DNA of 64,000 nucleotides. It comes from Bifidobacterium myosotis (GTDB taxonomy: Bacteria; Actinomycetota; Actinomycetes; Actinomycetales; Bifidobacteriaceae). The notes beneath the pieces are model-generated. The model searched no databases and was not told where the DNA came from. It worked only from the letters and a program-made list of their open reading frames with translations. Shown in pieces: positions 11,181-20,704 of this stretch (position 1 is the first letter of the stretch; each line of letters begins with the position of its first letter). The DNA lies in contig NZ_MWWW01000006.1 of assembly GCF_002259745.1 (NCBI RefSeq), positions 21,715 to 85,714 on the forward strand, written 5' to 3'. The translations under genes were made by a program, and so were the position numbers.

Positions 11181-11229
11181 GTCAACGAAGAGCCCCGGTT
11201 CCATATCGGAATCGGGGCTCTTCGTTGAC
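11181..11229 (-). terminator. Terminator of clpC
   Basis: A 22-bp stem (11181-11202 with 11208-11229) with a single G-T pair and a 5-nt loop, 28 bases beyond the clpC stop codon. Confidence 0.85.
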
Positions 11230-11257
11230 TTATGCGCTGTCAGACTGTTCCTGACTA

Positions 11258-13882
11258 TTACTCAGCGGACTGCTGTCCGGAGTCGTCGCCGGAATCGGCG
11301 GCGGCGTCCACCAGTGCGGGCTTGTCGCCGGAACCGGCGGTACCCTCGTCAGACGAGGCGGCAGCGTCAGTACCATCCGCGGCGTCCGTAGCGGCGGCGG
11401 GCTCCTCGAACTTCTCGCCCTTGAAGGTGAACTCGCCCAAGATGCCCTCGCCTTCGGCGTCGACCACCACGCGCTGGCCGTCCTGCAGATCGCCCATGAG
11501 GATCTTCTCGGAGATGGCATCCTCGATGTCGCGCTGAATCACACGACGCAGCGGACGGGCGCCGAGCAGCGGGTCGAAGCCCTTCTGCGCGAGCAGGTCC
11601 TTGGCGGCGTCGGTGAGCTCGAGCGACATATGACGGTCGAACAGGCGGTCGTTGAGCTGCTTGACATCGAGATCCACGATCTGGCGTACCTGCGGCTCGG
11701 TGAGCTGCTTGAAGACGATGATGTCGTCCAGACGGTTCAGGAACTCGGGGCGGAACTGCTGCTTGAGTTCGGCGCTCACCTGCTCCTTCATGCGCTGGTA
11801 GCTCGACTCGGTGTTGGACCCGAGGTTGAAGCCGGTGTTCGCCATCTTCGCGATGTCGCGCGTGCCGAGGTTCGTGGTCAGGATGATGATGGTGTTCTTG
11901 AAGTCCACCTTACGGCCCTGCCCATCGGTCAGATGGCCGTCATCCAGCACCTGCAGCAACGTGTTGAAGATGTCCGGGTGGGCCTTCTCGATCTCGTCGA
12001 ACAGCACCACGGAGAACGGCTTGCGACGCACCTTCTCGGTGAGTTCGCCGCCCTCCTCGTACCCAACGTATCCCGGAGGCGCACCGAACAGACGCGAGGC
12101 CGCGTACTTCTCGGAGAATTCGGACATGTCCACGCGAATCAGCGCATCCTCATCGTCGAACAGGAACTCGGCGAGGGCCTTGGCCAACTCGGTCTTGCCC
12201 ACGCCGGTCGGTCCGGCGAAGATGAACGAACCAGCCGGGCGCTTCGGGTCCTTGAGGCCCACGCGCGTGCGGCGGATGGAACGGGACAGCGCGGACACCG
12301 CCTCATCCTGACCGATGATGCGCTTGTGCAGCTCGGCCTCCATGTTCAGCAGCTTCTTGGATTCGGCCTGCGTGAGCTTGAACACCGGGATGCCGGTGGT
12401 CGAGCTGATCACCTCGGCGATCACGTCCTCGTCCACGACCCTCTTGACATCGGACTCGCCCTCGCGCCAGGAATCCTCCTTGGCCTTGCGGTCGGCCTCC
12501 AGCTTCTCCTGCTTGTCGCGCAGTTCGGCGGCTTTCTCGAAGTCCTGCCCCTTGATGGCCTCGTCCTTGTCGGCAGCCACCTTGGCGATCTTCGCGTCCA
12601 GCTCCTTGAGCTCGGGCGGGGCGGTCAGACGCTTGATGCGCAAACGCGCGCCGGCCTCGTCGATCAGGTCGATGGCCTTGTCCGGCAGATGACGGTCCTG
12701 AATGTAGCGGGCCGAAAGCTCGGCGGCGGACTGCAGAGCACCGTCCGTGATGGTCACATGATGGTGGTTCTCGTAACGGGAACGCAGACCCTTCAGAATC
12801 TCAATGGTCTCGGCGATCGTCGGCTCGTGCACCTGAATCGGCTGGAAACGACGCTCAAGTGCCGCATCCTTCTCGATGTACTTGCGGTACTCGTCCGTGG
12901 TGGTTGCGCCGATGGTCTGCAGTTCGCCGCGGGCCAGCATCGGCTTCAACATGTCGGAGGCACCCAGCGCGCCATCAGCCGAACCGGCGCCGACGATGGT
13001 GTGAATCTCGTCGATGAACAGCACGATATCACCGCGGGTCTTGATCTCCTTGAGCACCTTCTTCAGGCGCTCCTCGAAATCACCGCGGTAACGGGAGCCG
13101 GCCACCATAGAGCCAAGATCCAGCGAGTAGACCTGCTTGCCCTTCAGCGTCTCCGGCACGTCGCCCGCGTTGATCTTCTGGGCCAGACCCTCCACGACTG
13201 CGGTCTTGCCCACGCCCGGCTCGCCGATCAGCACCGGGTTGTTCTTGGTACGGCGGGAGAGCACGACCATCACACGTTCGATCTCGTTCGTGCGGCCGAT
13301 GACCGGGTCGAGTTTGCCCTCGGCGGCCTCGGCGGTCAGATTGCGGCCGAACTGGTCGAGGATGGCGGAACCGGACTTGTTCTGCTTGTCCGCCACGCCG
13401 CCGGCGTTGGCCAGATCGCCCTTGCCGTCGGCCGAACCGGTGCCGGAGTTGCCACGGATCATATCGATGGTGGCGCTCCTGAGCTCGCCCAGATCCACGT
13501 CCATCTTGATGAGCACCTGCGTGCCCACGCCCTCACCCTCGCGGATCAGGCCCAGCAGGATGTGCTCGGTGCCGATGTAGCTGTGACCGAGCTGCAGCGC
13601 CTCGCGCAACGAGAACTCCAGCACCTGCTTGGCGTGCGGAGTGAAGGGGATGTGCCCGTTCGGAGCCGCGTTGCCCTTGCCGATCATTTCCTCAACCTGC
13701 TTGCGGGTGGCGTCCAGCGTCACGCCCTTCGAGGCGAGCGCCTTGGCGGCCACGCCCTCACCCTCGCGGATCAGGCCCAGCAGCAGGTGTTCGGTGCCGA
13801 TGTAGTTGTGCTGCAGGGACCTTGCCTCTTCCTGCGCCAACACGATCACGCGCCGTGCACGGTCGGTAAACCGTTCGAACAT
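11258..13882 (-). CDS. clpC: ATP-dependent Clp protease unfoldase ClpC
   Basis: 874-residue Hsp100 AAA+ unfoldase that feeds proteins to ClpP. Domains: two Clp-N repeats (1-145); the first AAA module with Walker A GEPGVGKT (220-227) and Walker B VLFIDEIH; a central UVR/M-type helical region (about 410-480); the second AAA module with GPTGVGKT and [11 protein letters not shown]; and a C-terminal D2 small domain. The short middle domain identifies ClpC rather than ClpB. The last 45 residues are an acidic Ala/Ser/Asp tail. A ribosome site (GAAGGA) precedes the ATG. It is divergent from the universal stress protein gene. Confidence 0.96.
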   Translation of the reverse strand: MFERFTDRARRVIVLAQEEARSLQHNYIGTEHLLLGLIREGEGVAAKALASKGVTLDATRKQVEEMIGKGNAAPNGHIPFTPHAKQVLEFSLREALQLGHSYIGTEHILLGLIREGEGVGTQVLIKMDVDLGELRSATIDMIRGNSGTGSADGKGDLANAGGVADKQNKSGSAILDQFGRNLTAEAAEGKLDPVIGRTNEIERVMVVLSRRTKNNPVLIGEPGVGKTAVVEGLAQKINAGDVPETLKGKQVYSLDLGSMVAGSRYRGDFEERLKKVLKEIKTRGDIVLFIDEIHTIVGAGSADGALGASDMLKPMLARGELQTIGATTTDEYRKYIEKDAALERRFQPIQVHEPTIAETIEILKGLRSRYENHHHVTITDGALQSAAELSARYIQDRHLPDKAIDLIDEAGARLRIKRLTAPPELKELDAKIAKVAADKDEAIKGQDFEKAAELRDKQEKLEADRKAKEDSWREGESDVKRVVDEDVIAEVISSTTGIPVFKLTQAESKKLLNMEAELHKRIIGQDEAVSALSRSIRRTRVGLKDPKRPAGSFIFAGPTGVGKTELAKALAEFLFDDEDALIRVDMSEFSEKYAASRLFGAPPGYVGYEEGGELTEKVRRKPFSVVLFDEIEKAHPDIFNTLLQVLDDGHLTDGQGRKVDFKNTIIILTTNLGTRDIAKMANTGFNLGSNTESSYQRMKEQVSAELKQQFRPEFLNRLDDIIVFKQLTEPQVRQIVDLDVKQLNDRLFDRHMSLELTDAAKDLLAQKGFDPLLGARPLRRVIQRDIEDAISEKILMGDLQDGQRVVVDAEGEGILGEFTFKGEKFEEPAAATDAADGTDAAASSDEGTAGSGDKPALVDAAADSGDDSGQQSAE

Positions 13883-14032
13883 GCTTGTCCTTCCTCAATA
13901 GACATTCCGTTTTACTCTACCGATTCGCGGTGACGTTTATTCGCCTGATTCCATGAATTGCGCTGTAAGAGGGAAAGAAAACGATATGCTGGTTCTGGAT
14001 GCATCTCCATCGTTGATTCCAAGGAGGATGTG

Positions 14033-14998
14033 ATGAACGAGTTTGACGTTGATGCTGACATCGTCGTCGGCGTGGATGGCTCCGATGAGTCCTTTGCCGC
14101 ACTGAAATGGGCGCTCACAGAGGCGTCGCTGACCGGGCAGAGCGTCAATGCCGTATTCGGGTGGACGAATTCATGGGACATGGGGTCCGAGCCGGACAGC
14201 GATGAGGCGTGGGCCAAGGTCCGTCACGACATCGCCAACGAACTGCGCGACTGGGCGGATCACGCCTCCCAGGGCATCGATTTCGATCCGGGCAAGCTCA
14301 AGCTCACCTCGGTGAAGGCTTCCGGAACGGCCGCGTTGCTGCAGATCGGCAAGGATTCACAGCAGATCGTCGTGGGCCGTCGCTCGCTCGGCCGCGTGGC
14401 CCGCTGGTTCATGGGATCGCTCTCCGCCTCGCTGGCCGAGGAGGCTCAGGTGCCGGTGACGGTGGTGCGTATCGCCGGCAGCGAAGACGAATCCGTGACC
14501 GATGCCATTGCCAACGCATTGACGCCGGGCAACAAGACGGTTCACTATGTGCAGCCGCGCCCGGCGTTGGAGGAGTCCGGAAGACCGGTCGTGGTGGGTG
14601 TCGATGGGTCCGAAGCCTCACGCCGCGCATTCGACTTCGCCCTGCACGAGGCCCGGTTACACGACCGGCCGCTCAGCGTGCTGTTCTGCTGGCAACTCAA
14701 GGATCTGGGCACGGTGCCCGGATACGAGAACGCCGTGGCACCCGTGGAGATCGGTCAGCGCCGCGCCGAGGAGATACTGTCGGATCTGATGAATCGGGTG
14801 ACCATTCCCGAGGGCGTCACCGTGGATACCCATGCCTTCCATATCCCCGCATCCAAGGGTCTGATCGCCGCATCCCGGTATGCGAGCCATCTCATCGTCG
14901 GTTCACGCGGTCTGTCCGGTCTTGACGCGCACTTCCTCGGTTCGGTGTCCCGCCAGATCGTCAATTTCGCCGAGTGCACCGTCACCGTGGTGCACTGA
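14033..14998 (+). CDS. Universal stress protein, two UspA domains
   Basis: 321-residue tandem UspA protein. Domain 1 begins IVVGVDGSDESFAALKWAL and ends near VGRRSLGRVARWFMGSLS. Domain 2 begins VVVGVDGSEASRRAFDFAL and ends VGSRGLSGLDAHFLGSVSRQI. Both have the G-2x-G-9x-G(S/T) nucleotide-binding signature typical of ATP-binding Usp proteins; in domain 1 it is partly altered. Start at 14033 follows a strong AAGGAGG (14021-14027). The family is linked to stress and stationary-phase survival; the specific role is not visible. Divergent from clpC with about 150 bp between. Confidence 0.92.
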   Translation: MNEFDVDADIVVGVDGSDESFAALKWALTEASLTGQSVNAVFGWTNSWDMGSEPDSDEAWAKVRHDIANELRDWADHASQGIDFDPGKLKLTSVKASGTAALLQIGKDSQQIVVGRRSLGRVARWFMGSLSASLAEEAQVPVTVVRIAGSEDESVTDAIANALTPGNKTVHYVQPRPALEESGRPVVVGVDGSEASRRAFDFALHEARLHDRPLSVLFCWQLKDLGTVPGYENAVAPVEIGQRRAEEILSDLMNRVTIPEGVTVDTHAFHIPASKGLIAASRYASHLIVGSRGLSGLDAHFLGSVSRQIVNFAECTVTVVH

Positions 14999-15023
14999 GC
15001 CGATCCGGGGCCAGTATGGTCTC

Positions 15024-15075
15024 TCTTGGTTTTTGGAACTGTGGAACTCAATTCCCACGGTTCCAAAATCCAAGA
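15024..15075. terminator. Hairpin after the universal stress gene
   Basis: 21-base arms 15024-15044 and 15055-15075 with two mismatches and a 10-nt loop, 25 bases after the stop codon. Confidence 0.6.
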
Positions 15076-15118
15076 GATCTGTAACTCACGGTCCAAGATT
15101 CAAGGCCCAAGTCCCACG

Positions 15119-15184
15119 GTCTGAAGTGGCCTGGTTTTGTTCCATCTCTACTGTGAGACGGAACAAAACCAGGCCACTTCAGAC
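15119..15184. repeat. 25-bp perfect inverted repeat
   Basis: Arms 15119-15143 and 15160-15184 are perfectly complementary (25 bp) with a 16-nt loop. It lies between converging genes and may be a second terminator or a mobile palindrome. Confidence 0.8.
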
Positions 15185-15198
15185 AGACTCAGCAGCAT

Positions 15199-15318
15199 AA
15201 ACGGGACGAAACGCAAGTTTCAGACGGCATCGACTTACGTTTCGTCCCGTTTCGATACCCAGAAATGGGACGAAACGTAACATGACCTCGTTCCTGACTT
15301 ACGTTTCGTCCCGTATCA
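15199..15318. repeat. Paired-hairpin element, copy A
   Basis: Four alternating copies of GGGACGAAACGTAAG: forward at 15203, reverse at 15234, forward at 15267, reverse at 15298 (offsets 31, 33, 31). They form two adjacent hairpins. A second copy with identical offsets lies at 43799-43917, so this is a dispersed repeat family. Confidence 0.85.
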
Positions 15319-15516
15319 GATAGGCAAGTGATTGCCGCGTACATCCAGTGCTTCCTGACTACCGTCAACGATTAGTCGACATTGCCCCGTCGGGGTCGGA
15401 GTCTTCGACATCGTCACCGGATTCAGAAACGTCACCATCGTTACCCTCGTCGACTGCGTCAATGACATCGGAATCCGTGTCCGCATCATCAGCATCATCG
15501 TCGATATCGGCATCGA

Positions 15517-17253
15517 CTACCGGCTCATCGTCCGACTCGTCGGATTCGTCATCCGGTACCCGTCCGACTCACCAAAATCATCATTCGACCCACCAGACTC
15601 ACCGTCCGACTCATCCCCATCACCGGAATCACCGGAACCGTCGGAATAAACCAAATCCTCGTCCGAATCATCAGACTCATCGAGCCCATCACCCGACTCG
15701 TCCAAATCACCGGAACCATCGGCCGACTCGTCGGACTCGTCATCCGATGTCCCGTCCGACTTGCCATTCAACTCGTCGTACGACTCATCGGAGATTCCCT
15801 CGGTCTCATCTTCGTCAGAGGCATCCCCGTTGTTCGCTGCGTCACCGTCCGACTCATCAGAACCGTCATTCGACTCGTCGGACTCACCAGACTCACCGTC
15901 TGACTCATCCCCATCATCGAAATCATCGGAACTGCCGGAATCATCCAAATCCTCGTCCGAATCATCAGACTCATCGAGCCCATCACCTGACTCGTCCGAC
16001 TCATCTGAATCATAGGAATCATCGTCGGCGTCCTCTTCGATGGCGCGCTTCGCCTCGGCGTCGGCCCGGGCCTGACGCAGCTGCTCGATGAGATCGACCA
16101 CGGCCTCAAGGCCCGGAGCCACCGTGTCGTCCACGGACACCACGCCATCGGCATCCTCATCGGATTCATCCTCGTCAAGGTCGTCGCCGTCATCCGGTTC
16201 GGTGTTCTCGAGAATGTCCTGCTCGGTGGCCTCGTCGGACTCGTCGTCATCGGATTCGTCCTCGTCACCGGTGATGAAATCATCCGTGTCATCCGTGTCA
16301 TCGGTACGACTAGAACCATTCGAGTCCACGGCGGTCCCGGCTTCCGTAACATCAGCCGCATCTTCCTCGGAGTCTTCAACGACGGTCGAGGTTGAATCGT
16401 CAAGATCGACCGCATCGGCCACGACGCCGGCGAGGGCCTCTTCACGGGTCTCCTCCCGATCGTCGGACTGCTCCTGGTCCGAATCGGTTCTGTGCTTCTT
16501 TGGCGCGGCCACGATATCCACATGCAAGTCGTCGAACGCGGGCTTGGACTGAATCCACAGGTGACTCGGCTCCGGAGGCTCGATTTCGGAATGCTCGCCG
16601 CAACCGTGATCCAACGAAACCACGCGGCCGTCATCCGGACTCCACTTGTTGGCGCATACGCCGAACATGCGGTCGAGCTCACCGGTCAGCGGCACGAAGA
16701 AGCCGCAGGTGGAGCATAGATTGCCCTCTGCGGTCTTGGTGCTCAACGCCTTGGGGCCGCGCGGGCCCTCATACCACCGCTTGGCCGCCTGGGCGCGCCC
16801 CAGCGGGCTCAGCACATGCCTGCGCGTGAGTCGAAAGGTCTGGACGGCGTCGTTCACGTCCTCAAGCGACGACGGCTCCACCTCCCCCGGCTCGATGCGC
16901 TCGTCGTCGGGATCGGTGCCGATTGAATCGGTGGGCGACAAATCGGTCGGCTCCAGACGATCCTTCCACGGAACCCATTTGGGAGGCATGAGCGCGCTGT
17001 CCGTCGGAACCAGCGACGATTCATTGACGGTCCAGGAATCCAACTCGATGTCGTGGAACAGGGTCACCGACCATTGCCAGCCCTCGTATCCTCGTACATC
17101 GGACTGGAAACGGAAGTCGGTGACATGGTCCTCGAGTTCAATCGCCTCGACGAACTGACCCACCTGCTCGGGCTCGTCGGCCACCTCGAGCAGCACGGCC
17201 TGTGCGATGGCGCGCGGGTCCGGGGAGACGGCGGTTTCAGTGTTGTCGGTCAT
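15517..17253 (-). CDS. DUF3027 protein with acidic repeat tail (probably frameshifted)
   Basis: 578 residues as read. The N-terminal 240 residues match the actinobacterial DUF3027 family: WQWSVTLFHDIELDSWTVNE, PPKWVPWKDRL, and a likely zinc site (CSTCGFF, GVCANKWSPDDGRVV, DHGCGEHSE). The rest is an Asp/Ser/Glu-rich low-complexity tail with repeated DESDE units. The last 11 residues (MTNPTSRTMSR) break this composition. Comparison with an internal repeat copy shows one base missing near 15555; the shifted frame stays acidic for about 65 residues to a stop at 15365. The gene follows a cold-shock gene by 9 bp, a pairing seen in other actinobacteria. Function is unknown. Confidence 0.75.
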   Translation of the reverse strand: MTDNTETAVSPDPRAIAQAVLLEVADEPEQVGQFVEAIELEDHVTDFRFQSDVRGYEGWQWSVTLFHDIELDSWTVNESSLVPTDSALMPPKWVPWKDRLEPTDLSPTDSIGTDPDDERIEPGEVEPSSLEDVNDAVQTFRLTRRHVLSPLGRAQAAKRWYEGPRGPKALSTKTAEGNLCSTCGFFVPLTGELDRMFGVCANKWSPDDGRVVSLDHGCGEHSEIEPPEPSHLWIQSKPAFDDLHVDIVAAPKKHRTDSDQEQSDDREETREEALAGVVADAVDLDDSTSTVVEDSEEDAADVTEAGTAVDSNGSSRTDDTDDTDDFITGDEDESDDDESDEATEQDILENTEPDDGDDLDEDESDEDADGVVSVDDTVAPGLEAVVDLIEQLRQARADAEAKRAIEEDADDDSYDSDESDESGDGLDESDDSDEDLDDSGSSDDFDDGDESDGESGESDESNDGSDESDGDAANNGDASDEDETEGISDESYDELNGKSDGTSDDESDESADGSGDLDESGDGLDESDDSDEDLVYSDGSGDSGDGDESDGESGGSNDDFGESDGYRMTNPTSRTMSR

Positions 17254-17262
17254 AAGGCGATC

Positions 17263-17652
17263 TCAGTCCTGTACGTCGAATTGATCCGCCACGGCACGCA
17301 GCAGCGTGGCCAGCTTCTTGCTCTCGGCGGCGGAGGGGTAGCGGTGGCGGCGCAGCGTGTTGCCGGCGGCGTCGAGCATCTTGATCAGATCCTCGCAGAT
17401 GGCGGCCATGTCGTCCGCCTTCGGGCGAGTGGCCTTGACCAGACTGGGCGCGGAGGCGATGGTGTGGACGTCCATGGCCTGCGGCCCGCGACGCCCGTCC
17501 ACCACGGAATACTCCACCTTGGCGCCCTTGCGCAGCGTGTTCACACCTGCGGGCAGGGCCTGAGCAGGCAGGAACACGTCCTTGCCTTCATCACTGGTGA
17601 TGAAGCCATATCCCTTGGCTGCGTCAAACCAACGAACTCGACCGGTGGGCAT
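17263..17652 (-). CDS. Cold-shock-domain protein with C-terminal extension
   Basis: 129 residues. The cold-shock domain occupies 1-65, with RNP1-like KGYGFITS and RNP2-like DVFLPAQAL (the usual VFVH is changed to VFLP), so single-stranded nucleic-acid binding is likely. A 60-residue helical extension follows, as in the longer actinobacterial Csp proteins found beside DUF3027. A ribosome site AAGGAAGG lies upstream. Probably cotranscribed with the DUF3027 gene 9 bp downstream. Confidence 0.88.
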   Translation of the reverse strand: MPTGRVRWFDAAKGYGFITSDEGKDVFLPAQALPAGVNTLRKGAKVEYSVVDGRRGPQAMDVHTIASAPSLVKATRPKADDMAAICEDLIKMLDAAGNTLRRHRYPSAAESKKLATLLRAVADQFDVQD

Positions 17653-17718
17653 TGCAAACCTTCCTTAAGTACTTACAGTAATAAACCAAAGGAACAGTTT
17701 ACCCCACAGGTCTTGACC

Positions 17719-19959
17719 TCACGCTTTCGGCGGAGTCGGCTGCGTCGCAAGCCCGTCCCGTCCTGCGGTATCAACCGGTTGTACGGACTGGGCCGGGGCC
17801 TCCTCATGCGGTTTCGCCTCACTGGGGCCGGAGAACCACGATCCCTTCTGCTTCGCGCCCTTCCCAGTCCGACCGGTCTTGCCGCCCTTGGACTCCTTGG
17901 GGCCGCCCGCCGTGCCCTGCTGAACTGAGGCCGGCTGCACCGGCTCGACAGGCAGCACCACGGTGAGGGTCAGACCGCCCCCGTCGGTGGCGGTGGCGCA
18001 GATGAACCCATGATGCGCCCGCACCACGGACTGGGCGATGGCCATGCCGAGTCCGGTGCCGCCCTTCTGCCGGGCGCGGGAGGGATCGGCCGTGTAGAAG
18101 CGCTCGAAGATCTGCGATCGTGAGGCATCCGGCACACCGGGACCATGGTCGATGAACTGCAGCACCGCATACCGGTAGCCGGTCTGCATGGATGCGCCCA
18201 CCTCGGCCGCGTCGATGAACCGCCGCAACGAAGCGTCGGTAGAGGGCATTCTGCCCAGCTGGCGCGGATCGATGGCCGCCGGAATCACGCCTATCGCCGA
18301 TTCGGCCGGGGAATCGGTCGGCGTGTAACGATGGATGTTGCCCACGATGTTCGTCACCACCTGGCGCAGGCGCGAGGCGTCGCCCGGAAGAACGACCTTG
18401 GTCCAGTCGCCGTCCACGGCTTTGAGCGATGCCGGGTGATTCAGGTCTCGGGCCGGTTCCAGCTGGATGATCTTGCGTGTGATGACGCGCTCCGGGTCGA
18501 GCGCATGCAAATCGTCCACGGCATCGGTGACCAGCGAGGAGAGATGGACCGTGCCGGTCACGTCGATGCCACGTCCCTCATCGAGGCGGGCCAGCGACAA
18601 CAGATCCTCGACGAGCACGGTCATGCGCTGGCTGGACTTTTCGATGTGCTCGATGGATTCGTCCGCGCGCTCCAACGCGCCGGGCATGTCCCGTTGCATC
18701 TTGTACAGCTCGGCGTAGCCGTGGATGGCGGCCAGAGGGGTGCGCAGCTCGTGGCTCGCGTCGGAGACGAACCGCTTCATCTTATTGGTCGTCTCCTCCT
18801 GCTCATGGAAGCTGGATTCGATTCGCGAAAGCATGGTGTTCAGCGATGCGGCGAGGGACCCCACTTCGGTGTTCTCCGGTGCGGAGGGGATGCGCTGGCT
18901 CAGGTCGCCGGCGGCGATCTTGGCCGCGGTCTTCTCCATGCGCTTCAGGGGGGCTAGCGTCTGCTGGATGATGAGCGTGGAGAGCGACCCGCCGAGCAGC
19001 AGCACGGCGATGCCCACCACCACGCAGTATCGGGTCAGTGTGTTGAGCGTGTCCATCTGGTCGGACAAAGACAGTCCGATGTACAGCACGCCGCGCACCT
19101 TCTCATTGCCGTTCGCATCCTTCGCCGTCCATTGCAAAGGCAGGATGCGCCACGGCGCGTTGGCCGACGCCAACGTGGCATGGCTCACGTTGCCGCGCGG
19201 GTTCGCCAGCACTTTGGTCACGCTGCTCGACGACTGCGACGATTCCCCGCCGTCTGTGCCGTTCGAGCCGCTCTGTCCGGATGATGAACCGTTGCCGCCC
19301 GTCCCCGAATCACCCGGCGTCGCGCCGTCCGGAGCCGGCGACTGGGTGGTTTCGCTCTGCACCTGGATGATCTGCTTGGCCACGGCGGGCGCGGTGAAGA
19401 CCTGTCCGAGCGTGATGCCGGACGTGTCTCCGTCGGTGGGCAGCACCGGCATGGAGACGATATTGTCGCGCAGCTGCGGCAGAAGCGGCGTCACCGTGAG
19501 CGGATTGCCGTCCGCGTCCTTGGTGCCGTCGGTGTACTGCAGCTGGAGGAAGTACGAATTGGGGCTGTTCAGACCGCTGGAGTTGTCGTTCTTGGTGAGC
19601 AGGTCGATGTTGTTGAACACGAGCTGGCTCTGGACGCGCAACTGGGTATCGGTCTTCTCCAGCATGTAGTTGCCCACCAGCGTGCGGATGGAGAAGGAGA
19701 TCACGGTCACGCCCACGAGCAGCACGACGATGGTGCAGGCCACCAGCTTGCTGCTCAAGGAGACTCGATCCAAGTGACGCAGGAACAGGTTACGCTTGCG
19801 CTCATGCCGTTCTTTGGCATACCGTACCGCATCCGGGCCGGGAGCCGCACTGGGAGCGGCGGCCGGGGCGGGTATGGGAGCCGCCGGCGTCGGGCGCGAA
19901 TCGGGGGCGGGGGTGGACGGATTCGGATTCGGATTCGGAGACTGACGGGGACTGGTCAT
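17719..19959 (-). CDS. Membrane sensor histidine kinase (OmpR-class partner)
   Basis: 746 residues. Pro-rich cytoplasmic N-terminus; TM1 (about 70-91); an extracellular sensor region of about 215 residues with a Gly/Ser-rich stretch (210-247); TM2 (311-331); HAMP (332-385); phospho-acceptor helix SDASHELRTPLAA with His403; and an ATP-binding domain with DHGPGVPD and GTGLGMAIAQSVV. A Lys/Gly-rich tail follows. It begins 13 bp after the response regulator stop and has no clear ribosome site, so it is probably translationally coupled. It resembles envelope-stress kinases of actinobacteria, but the ligand is unknown. Confidence 0.9.
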   Translation of the reverse strand: MTSPRQSPNPNPNPSTPAPDSRPTPAAPIPAPAAAPSAAPGPDAVRYAKERHERKRNLFLRHLDRVSLSSKLVACTIVVLLVGVTVISFSIRTLVGNYMLEKTDTQLRVQSQLVFNNIDLLTKNDNSSGLNSPNSYFLQLQYTDGTKDADGNPLTVTPLLPQLRDNIVSMPVLPTDGDTSGITLGQVFTAPAVAKQIIQVQSETTQSPAPDGATPGDSGTGGNGSSSGQSGSNGTDGGESSQSSSSVTKVLANPRGNVSHATLASANAPWRILPLQWTAKDANGNEKVRGVLYIGLSLSDQMDTLNTLTRYCVVVGIAVLLLGGSLSTLIIQQTLAPLKRMEKTAAKIAAGDLSQRIPSAPENTEVGSLAASLNTMLSRIESSFHEQEETTNKMKRFVSDASHELRTPLAAIHGYAELYKMQRDMPGALERADESIEHIEKSSQRMTVLVEDLLSLARLDEGRGIDVTGTVHLSSLVTDAVDDLHALDPERVITRKIIQLEPARDLNHPASLKAVDGDWTKVVLPGDASRLRQVVTNIVGNIHRYTPTDSPAESAIGVIPAAIDPRQLGRMPSTDASLRRFIDAAEVGASMQTGYRYAVLQFIDHGPGVPDASRSQIFERFYTADPSRARQKGGTGLGMAIAQSVVRAHHGFICATATDGGGLTLTVVLPVEPVQPASVQQGTAGGPKESKGGKTGRTGKGAKQKGSWFSGPSEAKPHEEAPAQSVQPVDTAGRDGLATQPTPPKA

Positions 19960-19972
19960 GGGCGACCGCCGC

Positions 19973-20704
19973 TCAGTTCTTGGGTTCGCGAATCATGTAG
20001 CCGATGCCGCGCTTCGTTTCAATGAGCGGGGTCACTTTATGGGTTTCGCCATTGTCGTCGGTGTAGGTCACGCCATCCACCTTCTTGCGCAGGTAGGAGA
20101 TGTACGATTCGACGATGGCGGCGTCCCCGCCCCAGTCGTACTGCCAGACATGGTCCAGAATCTGGGCCTTGGACAGCACTCGCCCCTCGTTGTCCATGAG
20201 ATAGCGCAGCAGCTTGTATTCGGTGGGGCTCAGGTCCACCGGCTGACCGGCGCGGGTCACGTCGTGGGAGTCCTCGTTGATCTCCAGGTCGGCCACGCGA
20301 ATGATCGGGTCGTCCTCCACCTGCTCGCGGGTGCGGCGCAGGATGGCGCGGATGCGGGCCACGACCTCTTCCAGGCTGAACGGCTTGGTCACGTAATCGT
20401 CACCGCCCACGGTCAGGCCCATGATCTTGTCCTGGGTATCGTCGCGCGCGGTCAGGAACAGCACCGGGGCGTCGATGCCCTCCTGGCGGATACGGCGGGT
20501 CACGGTGAAGCCATCGATGTCAGGGAGCATGACGTCCAGAACGATGAGATCCGGCTGCACCTTCTCGATGACTTCGATGGCTTCGGAACCGGATGCGGCG
20601 GTGTTCACCTCGAATCCGGCGAAATGAAGGGATGCGACGAGCAGTTCGCGGATGGACGGCTCGTCATCTACAACTACGATCGATGCTTCAATAGGCTTAC
20701 TCAT
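19973..20704 (-). CDS. OmpR-family response regulator
   Basis: 243 residues. Receiver domain with acidic pocket VVDDEPS, phospho-acceptor Asp57 in LIVLDVMLPDIDG and Lys in VTKPFSLEE; then a winged-helix domain (LSPTEYKLLRYLMDNEGRV, YISYLRKKVD, TKRGIGYM). Start at 20704 (MSKPIEAS) overlaps the end of the TPM gene by 8 bases (ATGAGTAA), so the two are translationally coupled. Partner of the kinase immediately downstream. Confidence 0.93.
   Translation of the reverse strand: MSKPIEASIVVVDDEPSIRELLVASLHFAGFEVNTAASGSEAIEVIEKVQPDLIVLDVMLPDIDGFTVTRRIRQEGIDAPVLFLTARDDTQDKIMGLTVGGDDYVTKPFSLEEVVARIRAILRRTREQVEDDPIIRVADLEINEDSHDVTRAGQPVDLSPTEYKLLRYLMDNEGRVLSKAQILDHVWQYDWGGDAAIVESYISYLRKKVDGVTYTDDNGETHKVTPLIETKRGIGYMIREPKN

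Larger units (their letters stand above)
10872..11257. other. Convergent intergenic region with two hairpins
   Basis: 386 bases. Begins with short direct repeats (GTCCGGCGGGC, three or more copies between about 10889 and 10955), then two very strong hairpins (11015-11097 and 11181-11229). The motif GGCCGTTCGGCCAA occurs at 10971-10984 and again inside the first hairpin loop. Confidence 0.7.
14999..15516. other. Repeat-rich intergenic region
   Basis: About 520 bases with three stacked inverted-repeat structures (15024-15075, 15119-15184, 15199-15318). It also contains what looks like the original 3' end of the neighbouring DUF3027 gene: reading on the minus strand, one frame stays open from about 15555 to a TGA at 15365-15367 and encodes an acidic Asp/Ser/Glu-rich tail. 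Confidence 0.7.

Noticed and set aside
15316..15513. Small minus-strand protein next to the DUF3027 gene
   Set aside because: A different frame of the same stretch is the acidic continuation of the DUF3027 tail, which explains the open reading better.
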